Below the pieces are notes generated by a model. It had not been told where the DNA came from, ran no database searches, and worked only from the letters and a program-made list of their open reading frames with translations. Of a stretch of 57,547 nt of DNA, positions 9,168 to 18,077 are shown in pieces (the first letter of the stretch is position 1; every line of letters starts with the position of its first letter). The stretch lies in the NCBI GenBank assembly GCA_964420035.1, contig CAYQQR010000025.1, positions 1 to 57,547 of the forward strand. The letters run 5' to 3'. The position numbers and the translations under genes were made by a program. The stretch comes from CAYQQR01 sp964420035. Lineage in GTDB: Bacteria; Bacteroidota; Bacteroidia; Bacteroidales; SM23-62.

Positions 9168-9935
9168 ATGGCCAAACGGATCATTTCCTACAACATCAAC
9201 GGAATTCGTGCGGCAGCTAAAAAAGGCCTGTACGATTGGATTCTGGAAGACCGGGCAGATATAATATGTTTACAGGAAACCAAGGCCGGCAGCGAACAGG
9301 TCGACCTGGGCCCTCTTCTTAAAGCCGGCTATCATCATCTATGGTATTCTGCATTGAAGAAAGGCTACAGCGGGTTGCTTACGCTCAGCAAACAGGAACC
9401 GGATACCGTAGTGCCGGGAATGAACATCCCAAAATATGATGACGAAGCCCGTGTTCTGCGAACCGATTTCGGGGATCTTTCCGTCATGAATATCTATATT
9501 CCTTCCGGGACCAGCGGGGATGCACGGCAGGAATTTAAGATGCAGTTCCTGGATGATTTTTACAATTTCTTGCAATCCCTGCTTCAGGAGGGCAAGGACC
9601 TTTTAATATGCGGGGATTTTAACATCTGTCATAAACCCATTGACATCAATCATCCGGAAAGGCATAAGAGATCATCCGGTTTTCTGCCGGAAGAGCGGTC
9701 CTGGATGGATCGGTTTATCGAATTGGGTTTTATAGATACATTCAGGGAGTTCAACCGGGAACCGGATCAATACAGTTGGTGGAGTTACCGGGCCCGGTCA
9801 AGGGAAAAGAACCTGGGCTGGCGCATTGATTACCATATGATATCTACTTCCTTAAAAGACAGGCTTTTGGGTGCAAGGATCAGACCCGGGGTCCTTCATT
9901 CGGATCACTGTCCCGTTGAGGTTATTCTGGCCTGA
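9168..9935 (+). CDS. xth: Exodeoxyribonuclease III (AP endonuclease)
   Basis: A 255-residue enzyme of the exonuclease III / AP endonuclease family for base-excision repair. The ATG at 9168 gives the family-typical start MAKRIISYNINGIRAA; an in-frame ATG at 9114 would add 18 unconserved residues and is rejected. Catalytic motifs are visible: NGIR near residue 11, LQETKA (metal-binding E), YSGLLTL, GDFNICHKPID, and the C-terminal SDHCPVE with the catalytic D-H. Both the protein start and end fit complete family members. Its 3' end overlaps the convergent SGNH gene by 14 nt. Confidence 0.93.
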   Translation: MAKRIISYNINGIRAAAKKGLYDWILEDRADIICLQETKAGSEQVDLGPLLKAGYHHLWYSALKKGYSGLLTLSKQEPDTVVPGMNIPKYDDEARVLRTDFGDLSVMNIYIPSGTSGDARQEFKMQFLDDFYNFLQSLLQEGKDLLICGDFNICHKPIDINHPERHKRSSGFLPEERSWMDRFIELGFIDTFREFNREPDQYSWWSYRARSREKNLGWRIDYHMISTSLKDRLLGARIRPGVLHSDHCPVEVILA

Positions 9936-11541
9936 GCGCCGCGGCTCTTTCTGCATTATTATTCAGGGAATCCAGGTGATCCCTGATGATCCCGGTCCAT
10001 ATCCGGTACCCGGTGTCGTTCAGGTGAATATTATCCTCAACAAATAACCGCGGGGCCGGTAATCCTTTTTTATTGAGCAAGGGATTAAATACATCAACAA
10101 AATAGCAATCCTGAGTTTCTTTTGCCAGTGCAGCGATGCGGTGGTTCAGTTCCCGCATATCTTCCAGCAAACGCGTTCTGGCTATGGAAGGTTTTACAGA
10201 GAGAAAATGAATACGGGTGGGGGGATGTTCCTTTTTCACCAATTGAATGAATCGCCGGTAGTCTTGCATAATGGTATCGGTCTCATATCCCCTGGCCAGG
10301 TCGTTGTCGCCCTCGTAGACAAATATATCGGAGGCTCGGTAAGGTAAAACGATGCGATCGGCATAATGAACCAGCTCGCGCATCGTGGATCCGCCAAAGC
10401 CCCGGTTTATAACCGAATATCCTTCCAGGTCAAGGGGTAGACTGTACCAGCGACGGATACTGGAGCTGCCCGTAAACAGAATCGCCCCGGTATCCGGCGG
10501 CTGGTGCCGGTTAATATAGCTGAAAACCCTTATCTCCCGTCCCAAACTATAGTCGGGGCCCTCCCCTTTGTACTGACGTGGCAAAAGAGGCAGGGCCAGC
10601 ACTTCCGCCAATTGTCCGTTCAAATAGGCAGCAACATGGGAACCGGCAATTTCAGCCAGGGGGATGTCCATGTCCAATCCATGAACGACATCATGGCTTT
10701 GCCCCCCGTCAGGGAACAAAGTGCCTTTTTCATCCAGAATGCGGATGGAAGCGGCCATAAAAGAGTCCATGGCGGCAAACCGGATTTTTAATAAACTGTC
10801 ATCCAGGATGGTTCCCCTGAAAGCATGCATGATGCATTCATTATCTTTGTCTGAAAGGATAAGCTTCCTGTAAGCATAGGGATTATAACAGGCATTATTC
10901 AGTGGATGAAATGCCAGGGTTTTCAAGGGCGGAGCCCCATTCTTGGCGGGATCCCTGTCGTGTACCAGGATCTGTAAGCCAGGCTTCAGGAAATTAGGAG
11001 ATGTGGTCCCGAAAGCATCCAGGTGAAAAGCCAGTTCAAAGGACCAGCCGGAATCATGTCTTGCAACCGCGTGTTCCAGTTTTAACGGGAATTCGTTCCG
11101 GTCAATACTTCTGCGATAATCCCGTTCGATCAGGGTGTCACCACCTTCATAAGCCGGGATCAGAAAGGCCTGGATCATTTCACGGGATCCGTATCCTGCA
11201 TTGAAAAAGAATTCAATACCATCGGCTTGCCAGGGATTATCTGCAGCACCGCTGATGCTGTCATCGGTGACGTCACCGGCAATGATCAAAACTGCCGGGT
11301 CTTGCCAGCCCATTTTGCACCAGGCAGAAAAATCCTTTTCAGCATAAGTCACAGGATCGGGTAACCCCATCAAATGAACCCCGGAACCTTGCTTTTTCCA
11401 TTCAGCAATATCGCCATCCAAATGGATCCCAACCACTTTAGGCAGATGAAAATCAGTAGTTGCCCCGGGCGTTCCATGAAAGCCGCTTTGCTGACATGCT
11501 ATCAGTAAAGTGAGGGGAACAAGGAAGAAGAAATATTTCAT
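9922..11541 (-). CDS. Lipoprotein with CBM9-like and SGNH/GDSL esterase domains
   Basis: A 539-residue lipoprotein when started at the ATG at 11541, which gives a clean signal peptide MKYFFFLVPLTLLIAC with the lipid cysteine at residue 16. An ATG six codons upstream is the alternative. Residues about 30-215 resemble the CBM9-like sugar-binding fold (LDGDIAEW start, later DGIEFFFN). Residues about 350-530 form an SGNH hydrolase: FTGSSSIRRW with the likely nucleophile serine, a glycine in RGFGGST, GDND in place of the GxND block, and DNIHLNDTGY with the catalytic D and H. An esterase acting on acylated polysaccharide is likely. The gene follows the giant receptor-phosphatase by 24 nt and should be co-expressed with it. 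Confidence 0.8.
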   Translation of the reverse strand: MKYFFFLVPLTLLIACQQSGFHGTPGATTDFHLPKVVGIHLDGDIAEWKKQGSGVHLMGLPDPVTYAEKDFSAWCKMGWQDPAVLIIAGDVTDDSISGAADNPWQADGIEFFFNAGYGSREMIQAFLIPAYEGGDTLIERDYRRSIDRNEFPLKLEHAVARHDSGWSFELAFHLDAFGTTSPNFLKPGLQILVHDRDPAKNGAPPLKTLAFHPLNNACYNPYAYRKLILSDKDNECIMHAFRGTILDDSLLKIRFAAMDSFMAASIRILDEKGTLFPDGGQSHDVVHGLDMDIPLAEIAGSHVAAYLNGQLAEVLALPLLPRQYKGEGPDYSLGREIRVFSYINRHQPPDTGAILFTGSSSIRRWYSLPLDLEGYSVINRGFGGSTMRELVHYADRIVLPYRASDIFVYEGDNDLARGYETDTIMQDYRRFIQLVKKEHPPTRIHFLSVKPSIARTRLLEDMRELNHRIAALAKETQDCYFVDVFNPLLNKKGLPAPRLFVEDNIHLNDTGYRIWTGIIRDHLDSLNNNAERAAALRPE

Positions 11542-11565
11542 GACGGCATTTTCATGCATACCGCA

Positions 11566-14500
11566 TCAGGTCCGAACCCCGATAACCACAATATCATCTA
11601 TCTGGTCATAACCTTCCTTCCATTCTTCAATGCTCTTATCCAGGATGTCCTTTTGCTCACCCATGGGCTTGTCCCAGATATCCTGCAGCAGTTGTTTAAA
11701 ACGTTTGGCCATGAATTTCTTGCCTTTGGGTCCGCCGAACTGGTCGGGATAGCCATCCGAAGAAATATACAGGGCGTCTCCCTTTTTCAGTTTAATCTCA
11801 TGCAGGGAAAAATCTTCCATTTTCTCATGGATGGCTACGGGCATCTTATCGGCCTTGGTCTCCATAAGTTCACCATCCCGGATCAGATACAGGGAGTTGT
11901 TGGCCCCGCTGTATTCCAGGGTATGTTTATCCAGGTCGATGATCATCAGGGCCATATCCATCCCGTCTTTTTGTTCCCCTTCCTTTCCTTTTTGCTGAAG
12001 GGCCTTGATGATCTCGTTCCGGAGATAGTTCAATATCTGGTGGGCCCTGAGATCCTGGTATTTATTAACGATCTCGTTGAGGAAGGCGATACCCAGCATG
12101 CTCATAAAAGCTCCGGGAACTCCATGACCGGTACAGTCGGCCGCGGTAATGATGATCTTACTGTCCTTGGTGCTGGCCCAGTAGAAGTCACCACTCACGA
12201 TATCCCTGGGCTTGAAGAGGATGAAATGATCGGGCAGCCATTCATCTAATTTTTCACGGGCCGGAAGGAGTGATCTTTGGATGCGTTCTGCATAGTAGAT
12301 ACTGTCGGTGATCTCTTTCTTCTGAGCACTGATCTGATCCCTTTGCTTTTCAGCCAGGTCACGCTGGGCCTCGATCTCTGCATTGGCTTCCTCCAGTTCA
12401 CGGGTTCTTTCCTTAACCAGTTGTTCCAGCTTTTTCTTTTGAGCCTCGATCTGGCGCACCCGTACTTTATAGAACAACCAGGACAGTGTAACAAAAACAA
12501 TAAGCACGGCGATCCGGAAGATACAGGTATTATACCAGGCTTTCTTGATGGTGAATTCGTATTTCTGGGCGTAGCTCCAGATGTTGTTTTTTCCTTTGGC
12601 CTTGTAAACGAATTCATAACGGCCGGGGGGCAGGTTATTATAATAGGCCCGGTATTCGGTACCCCTGTTGTACATGGAATAATCATGCTCCAGTCCCCTC
12701 AGGTAAAACTCATATTCAATGGATCTTTCATTGGAATAGGATAGCCCGGCAATCTCAAAAACCAGGTTGTTTTCATGATGCTTAAAGATCCTTCCGCTTT
12801 CCCTGGATATCTCCTCCCCATTGAGTAAGATGGTTTCGATGTAGCACAACGGCGGAAAACCCCGGGTGGTTTTGGCCCTTATGTTGAAAGTGGAGATCCC
12901 GTGATAGGTGCCGATCCAGAGCAGATTATTGGAATCAACGAACAAACCGGAAACAGAGATCTCACTACCCGACAGGCCGTCTTTGGAATCGATGGTAAAG
13001 TCGACCTCCCAGTCGGTTTTGTTGAAATATGAGAAACCGTAATTGGTTCCAAGCCAGAGGTAGTTCCTGTTCTTGGCCGGGTATATGGATTTAACCACGA
13101 TATTCTCGCCCGACCCCAGGCTGATGTTACTGTATTTTCCATCTTCATAGATACCCAGTCCACATTCGGTCCCGACCCAAAGTTTTTTTTCATTATAGGC
13201 CATGGACCAGATATTGCAACCTATGTCATCCACAGCGTCGAATGCATCCCCGGTCCATTCGACAATCTGGGAGTTGTTGCCCCCCAGCACCCGGTCATTG
13301 ACCTCGATAAGCTGGTATATATTCGAGGTGTGGCGCGATTCATGAGCCACCGGTTCGCTTTTGAAGGTTTCAAAATGGTAGACAACCCCGTTGATGCCGG
13401 TCAATATGAAAATTTCTTCGTCCTTGGTGACCAGTATATTCTCCAGTCCGCGCATTAATTGGGGCAGTACATTTTTCCGGACTACCCTGACCGTGCCGGC
13501 ATCAATCTCGAACAAAGCTTTATCGCTGGTGGCGAGGACATTACCGTTGGGCAGCTTGCTTACCGTGTAGCGCTCCGATGCCGGCTGGAGCCTATTGGTA
13601 ATGTTCACCAGTTCTTCCCCCTCGAAATAAAACAGGCCATTGTTGGAAGCAATCCATTTTCTCTTCTGCGCATCCTCGGTAACGGAGTAGATATAGGAGT
13701 TGATGGTATTGGGATAGAAGTTGCGCAGTCCTCTTTTATTGGTGAGTCGCTGCAGTCCACCGGAAAAACCAATCCAGATATTATCTTCCTTGTCGACAAG
13801 AAAAGAAAGGATATTGTTGTTTTTCAGGCCAATCTCCTCTTCATATTTGAAGGCTTCCTGGTCGGTGGACAAAACCTGAAGGATCTCGGAATCCGTGATC
13901 AGCCATATGGAGCCGTATCGGTTCTGTGATATGCCCTTGACGATCTTATCGGTTACATTCAGAAATTCATTGAGCTTCCTGGAACGACCTTCAAAAAGGC
14001 CTTGTTTCAAATCATTCAGATCGGTAAGGTAAAGTCCCGTTTTGGTTGAAATCCAGATACTGTCGTTCACATCGACGAATATCGAATAGCAATCTTCATC
14101 CACAAGTTTATACAGGGTATGATCGGCTACAGCATAGTACCAGATGCCCTGGTTGGTGGCCAGGAACTTATTCAGGGTCTCAGGGTCCTCATCTACGGCA
14201 TAAACGTTCACGGGTAGCTCGGGGAATTCTTTATTCAGGTGGTGGGTGGTTCCATCCTTATCGAGCATGTAAACCCCGTTGTCCCCAAGGAACCAGCGGT
14301 TATTCTCCTGGTCGATGTAAATGGACTTGAAAGAGATATCCGGGAAGAGGGTTTCCTCAATATGATCGTCTACATATACCGATATCCCCCGGGTGGTGGC
14401 AAAATACAGTATACCCAGGCTATCCTGTTTGATGTCCAGAACGGTATTGTCTCCCAGGCCGTCCCTGGTGGTAAAGACCTCCATTTCCCTGCCGTTGTAG

Positions 14501-16209
14501 CGGCTGACCCCTGCATTGGTCCCGAACCACATGTATCCCCTTTGATCCTGGAATATGGAAAATACATCTTCCTGGGGCAGGCCCTCATCTGCCCCATACA
14601 GTACGTAAGGTATCTGTCCGACCTGGAAGCTTTCATAATAGCTGTTGATAAAGTCCTCGGTTGATTGGAGGGTTTTTCCTGAAATGGCCTTCAGCAAGAC
14701 CCTGATCAAACCCTTATCCCGGGATGAAGTCAGGAATTCCTGTAATATGGCTTTGAGCCGGGGCTGATCATAGCGAAGGCCCCAGCATACTTCAAGCTCC
14801 CCGAGCGATATTTTGGTTTCCAGGTCGGGGTAATCATTCAGTTCAAGAAAGGCATTGTACAATATGGTATAGTCCGCTTCGCCGGCATCCACCATGGGAA
14901 TGAACTGGTTTACGGTGGTGTACTCATAATTGATAATATTGTTGTTGTTGAGAATGTCCTCGTAAATGGTTCCCTTACCGGTAATACCTTTCAGTTCTCT
15001 CAGGTCGTTGATGCTGTTTATCCTGGTTTCCTTTTTGGCAATGACATGGTATTCCGAGGGATAGATCCCGACCAGATCGATCTTCTGCTTGCGCCAGTCC
15101 AGGGGGGCCATAACCTCGCAGGCAAGATCGAAATAATTGAACCAGTCCGGGGTATAGCTGCTGTCCTTCACTACACGTCCGTCATCGGTTTCCCAGTATT
15201 TGGCGAAATAGGGCGTGATCACGTATTCCAGCTCTACACCCAGGTACTCTGCAAATTCCTCGGCCAGGGCATGCATGAATTGCTTGCTGTCTTCATCGTA
15301 TACGAAATTTCGCTCCCTCAGGGCGATGACCAGTTTCTTCGATTTCAGTATCTCATCCAGGTCGCGGTGGTAAACTTCCAGCAGGGCATTTTTTGAAAGT
15401 TGTTCGATGAAGGAAGAATAGGTAAGACCGAATTTCCTGTTGAAGATATCATCCAGTACCCCGTTGCTGGCAATAGTTTCGAAAAAATCTTCAATCTCCC
15501 TCTTCAGGGGATTGTTCTTTTCAACGGCATAGGCGGTTTTGGTAATGGGACTGATGGGCAGGGAAAGCTGGAGCTCATCGCTGTGCTCGGAAATAAAATT
15601 CAGGGCTTCGTCAGCATCCAGCAACACACCAAAGATATCACCGCCCAGGAGCATTTCTTTGGCTTCTTCACTGGTTTGGGTGGGGATGAGTTCAATGCTT
15701 CCGCCCATATCAGAATTCAGTTTATTCATGCGCATCTGGAAACTGGTACCCTTCATGAAAGCAATACGTTTTCCGGCCAGCTGGCTCAACTCTGAGGGGG
15801 CATCCGAACCGGCCGATATAACAATAATCTCGGCTGAATTCAGGGTTTCTGCAAAATCGAAAAGTTTCTTTCTCCATTCAAGGATGGTAAAAGTGGAAAA
15901 TACAGCGTCCACCTTGTCGAACAGGTCCGGTGTGTAAACCACATTCGGATCGGTCTCCATACCCCGCGGTATGTCCCCGTCTTTCATAAAAGCTTCCTCC
16001 CATTCTATCTCACGAATGATCAATTCCACGTTCAGGTAGCGTGCAAATTCCTGGGCAAGGGGGTAATTTATCGTGTTGTAGTCACTCTCGGTCATGGCAA
16101 TAATGATCCGCCCGCTTTTTTTGATCTCTTCCAGGCTACGTGCATAAACGGAAAAGCTTGTCCAGAGGGTTAGCAAGACCAACAATGCAAGGGAAGCTGT
16201 TCTTTTCAT
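11566..16209 (-). CDS. Receptor-phosphatase: two SBP domains, beta-propeller, Y_Y_Y, SpoIIE
   Basis: A 1547-residue one-protein signalling system. In order: signal peptide (1-23); two family-3 solute-binding-type domains (about 25-270 and 285-525, each opening with a KSGRIIIAM or KSKKLVIAL strand); a long beta-propeller of two-component-regulator type (about 535-1110, repeated units such as DQRGYMWFGTNAGVSRYNG, DNIWIGFSGGLQRL, NLLWIGTYHGISTFN); a Y_Y_Y domain (about 1140-1222); one membrane helix (about 1229-1248); a coiled coil (about 1252-1305); and a SpoIIE/PP2C phosphatase (about 1310-1547). Phosphatase metal ligands look intact: GDFYW near 1340, DCTGHG near 1358, SSDGYPDQ near 1483 and DDI near 1538. 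The output is therefore inferred to be serine/threonine dephosphorylation of an unknown target. No anti-sigma-antagonist gene is nearby. It leads a two-gene unit with the SGNH lipoprotein. Confidence 0.85.
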   Translation of the reverse strand: MKRTASLALLVLLTLWTSFSVYARSLEEIKKSGRIIIAMTESDYNTINYPLAQEFARYLNVELIIREIEWEEAFMKDGDIPRGMETDPNVVYTPDLFDKVDAVFSTFTILEWRKKLFDFAETLNSAEIIVISAGSDAPSELSQLAGKRIAFMKGTSFQMRMNKLNSDMGGSIELIPTQTSEEAKEMLLGGDIFGVLLDADEALNFISEHSDELQLSLPISPITKTAYAVEKNNPLKREIEDFFETIASNGVLDDIFNRKFGLTYSSFIEQLSKNALLEVYHRDLDEILKSKKLVIALRERNFVYDEDSKQFMHALAEEFAEYLGVELEYVITPYFAKYWETDDGRVVKDSSYTPDWFNYFDLACEVMAPLDWRKQKIDLVGIYPSEYHVIAKKETRINSINDLRELKGITGKGTIYEDILNNNNIINYEYTTVNQFIPMVDAGEADYTILYNAFLELNDYPDLETKISLGELEVCWGLRYDQPRLKAILQEFLTSSRDKGLIRVLLKAISGKTLQSTEDFINSYYESFQVGQIPYVLYGADEGLPQEDVFSIFQDQRGYMWFGTNAGVSRYNGREMEVFTTRDGLGDNTVLDIKQDSLGILYFATTRGISVYVDDHIEETLFPDISFKSIYIDQENNRWFLGDNGVYMLDKDGTTHHLNKEFPELPVNVYAVDEDPETLNKFLATNQGIWYYAVADHTLYKLVDEDCYSIFVDVNDSIWISTKTGLYLTDLNDLKQGLFEGRSRKLNEFLNVTDKIVKGISQNRYGSIWLITDSEILQVLSTDQEAFKYEEEIGLKNNNILSFLVDKEDNIWIGFSGGLQRLTNKRGLRNFYPNTINSYIYSVTEDAQKRKWIASNNGLFYFEGEELVNITNRLQPASERYTVSKLPNGNVLATSDKALFEIDAGTVRVVRKNVLPQLMRGLENILVTKDEEIFILTGINGVVYHFETFKSEPVAHESRHTSNIYQLIEVNDRVLGGNNSQIVEWTGDAFDAVDDIGCNIWSMAYNEKKLWVGTECGLGIYEDGKYSNISLGSGENIVVKSIYPAKNRNYLWLGTNYGFSYFNKTDWEVDFTIDSKDGLSGSEISVSGLFVDSNNLLWIGTYHGISTFNIRAKTTRGFPPLCYIETILLNGEEISRESGRIFKHHENNLVFEIAGLSYSNERSIEYEFYLRGLEHDYSMYNRGTEYRAYYNNLPPGRYEFVYKAKGKNNIWSYAQKYEFTIKKAWYNTCIFRIAVLIVFVTLSWLFYKVRVRQIEAQKKKLEQLVKERTRELEEANAEIEAQRDLAEKQRDQISAQKKEITDSIYYAERIQRSLLPAREKLDEWLPDHFILFKPRDIVSGDFYWASTKDSKIIITAADCTGHGVPGAFMSMLGIAFLNEIVNKYQDLRAHQILNYLRNEIIKALQQKGKEGEQKDGMDMALMIIDLDKHTLEYSGANNSLYLIRDGELMETKADKMPVAIHEKMEDFSLHEIKLKKGDALYISSDGYPDQFGGPKGKKFMAKRFKQLLQDIWDKPMGEQKDILDKSIEEWKEGYDQIDDIVVIGVRT

Positions 16210-16264
16210 ATCGACAAGGATTGAGCCTTAAAGTTAAATATTATTTACGGTTTGAAAGGCCTTA

Positions 16265-16645
16265 TCAGCTTTTGAAGTAATCCCGCAGGGCTGCGAAATA
16301 GGTTTCGTTCCATCCCCTGGATATGTTGGTGAATATCTCATCGGGAATGTTGGTGTGTTCCAGGCTGACCAGGGTGTTGTTATTTTTTTCTTCCAGGAGG
16401 ATGGTGACCATGGAGGCTTCTTCTTGTTCCCCGAAATACCATTGCTGAACTATCTTGTGAAAGGGCTCAATCTCCAGGTTGCGACCGGTGATATCGCCTT
16501 CCCATAACGAAAATTCAAATCCCGCCTCATCTTTCATCTCCGCCGGGTAGCCGGTCCACAATTCAATCGCCAGGGGATTGGTCAGGGCACGGAAGACCTC
16601 CCCGGCCGTGGCCGGGATCTTATAGTTTCTTTTCAGATCTTTCAT
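16265..16645 (-). CDS. SRPBCC (AHSA1-type) family protein
   Basis: A 126-residue START/SRPBCC-superfamily protein similar to the Aha1 C-terminal domain family. The N-terminus has the family pattern IPATAGEVFRALTNPLAIELWTG, followed by alternating strands and the closing helix ISRGWNETYFAALRDYF. Such proteins bind small hydrophobic ligands or act as co-chaperone-like factors; a specific role cannot be read. The start overlaps the end of the MFS gene by 26 nt, so the two are translationally linked. Confidence 0.85.
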   Translation of the reverse strand: MKDLKRNYKIPATAGEVFRALTNPLAIELWTGYPAEMKDEAGFEFSLWEGDITGRNLEIEPFHKIVQQWYFGEQEEASMVTILLEEKNNNTLVSLEHTNIPDEIFTNISRGWNETYFAALRDYFKS

Positions 16646-17981
16646 CGTGTTTTATAGGATTAACATTGTCTGCTTTCAAGGCCAATATAAAAAGAATCGA
16701 CGATACCGAAACACACACCCACAAGGCAAAATCGTAATTATCGGTGATATGCAATGATTGACTGAATAAATAAGGCCCCAGGGCAGAACCGATTACCAGC
16801 CAGCTCATGGCGAAACCGGATATGGCCCCCAGGTGCTTTACCCCGAAAAACCGGGGCCAGGTAACTGAATTTATGACACCAAACATTCCTGTGGCAAAAC
16901 CGTTTCCGAGAAAAACCAGAACGTAGGCTGTTTTGGTCTGATCCAGTTGAATGACCCCTACCATGGACAGGATAAGTCCCGTGAGATAAAACATCAAAAG
17001 GTATTTAAGTTTAACAAAATCGCTGACCCAGCCGCCCAGAAAATGAAAAGCAACGGCAATAACGGAGCCGGGAAGGAAAATAGCCAGGGCTTCCTGTTCG
17101 CTCCAGCCCGACTCCCTGAAGATGGATATCACATGGAAGGTAAAAGCAGTAAAATATAAGGCATGCAGGGCAATGCTTAAATTAAAGGGCCAGAAGGAAT
17201 AGGTTCCCAGGGCTTCTTTTAAGGTGTAATTGCTTGCCGGGGTGCTGACTACCCCGGAAGACTTTTTCTGTTTTCTAATCTTACCATCCGGAATCAATCC
17301 GGCATCCTGAGGATTATCCCGGAACAACAGCAGGGCCGTGATAACAAAAAAAACCCCCACGATAACCGCGAGGATCAGCCAGGCTCCGCGCCAGTTGACT
17401 TCCCGGATTAAAAAATTCAATATCAGGGGGGCAATGGAAAAGCCGAAAGAAACGAAAACCCCCATAAAGCCATTGGCCAATCCCCTTTTTCTGTTAAACC
17501 ATTTCATGACCATGTTCCGGGAGACCAAAGTCAGGATACCCTGCCCGAAAAACCGGATGCCAAAAAAGCCCAGGATCATGACCAACACCGCCAGCAAGTC
17601 GTAGCCAACAGAAGGCAGCCATTGATCCACCCCCACGATGACACGATCGATACGGGTGAAAATCAACAACATTACGCCCAGCATCATGCCGGAGCCTGCA
17701 GCCATGAGCCTTGCTCCCAGCCTGTCGTAAAGCTTTCCTGAATAGGTGATGAGAAATCCGCTGGCGATGGTTCCGATCATGTAGGCCAGACTAAGATTGT
17801 TCCTGCTGATCTTTAAGGCCTCCAGAAGATAATCTGTGAAAACAGAAACCCCCATGGTTTGCCCCGGAATGCTCATGATCATACCCAGGGTTCCCAGGGC
17901 AATTATGATGTAACCATAGTAGATCCGGGTAGACCCGGGATGGAAGGGGAAAGAGACAAATTTCTTTTCAAACGAGCTCAC
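16620..17981 (-). CDS. Major facilitator superfamily transporter
   Basis: A 453-residue MFS protein with about 12 membrane helices. The loop between helices 2 and 3 holds GKLYDRLGARL, a form of the conserved MFS motif A, and helix 5 has GLANGFMGVFVSFGFSIAPL. The layout resembles oxalate/formate-antiporter-like or monocarboxylate-type subfamilies, but the substrate is not readable. The downstream SRPBCC gene overlaps it by 26 nt. It is divergent from the SLC13 gene, with 96 nt between the starts. Confidence 0.85.
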   Translation of the reverse strand: MSSFEKKFVSFPFHPGSTRIYYGYIIIALGTLGMIMSIPGQTMGVSVFTDYLLEALKISRNNLSLAYMIGTIASGFLITYSGKLYDRLGARLMAAGSGMMLGVMLLIFTRIDRVIVGVDQWLPSVGYDLLAVLVMILGFFGIRFFGQGILTLVSRNMVMKWFNRKRGLANGFMGVFVSFGFSIAPLILNFLIREVNWRGAWLILAVIVGVFFVITALLLFRDNPQDAGLIPDGKIRKQKKSSGVVSTPASNYTLKEALGTYSFWPFNLSIALHALYFTAFTFHVISIFRESGWSEQEALAIFLPGSVIAVAFHFLGGWVSDFVKLKYLLMFYLTGLILSMVGVIQLDQTKTAYVLVFLGNGFATGMFGVINSVTWPRFFGVKHLGAISGFAMSWLVIGSALGPYLFSQSLHITDNYDFALWVCVSVSSILFILALKADNVNPIKHDERSEKKL

Positions 17982-18016
17982 TTTGCCGGCGTTTCAAAGA
18001 TGCAAAGGAACAAAAG

Positions 18017-18049
18017 TTTTGCCATATGACGTTTTATTCCATAAATTTA
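18017..18049 (+). promoter_or_regulatory. Candidate promoter for the SLC13 gene
   Basis: TTTTG at 18017-18021 lies 20 nt before TAAATTTA (18042-18049), which differs from TAnnTTTG only at the last base. The box is 28 nt before the GTG start. Spacing fits the Bacteroidota -33/-7 arrangement, but the mismatch keeps confidence low. Confidence 0.35.
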
Positions 18050-18077
18050 GCTCTTTCAAAGACTGACCCAAGCTATC

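Noticed and set aside
11554..12249. 231-residue open frame on the plus strand
   Set aside because: Antisense to the SpoIIE domain of the large receptor; sequence has the hydrophobic look of a reverse-frame shadow.
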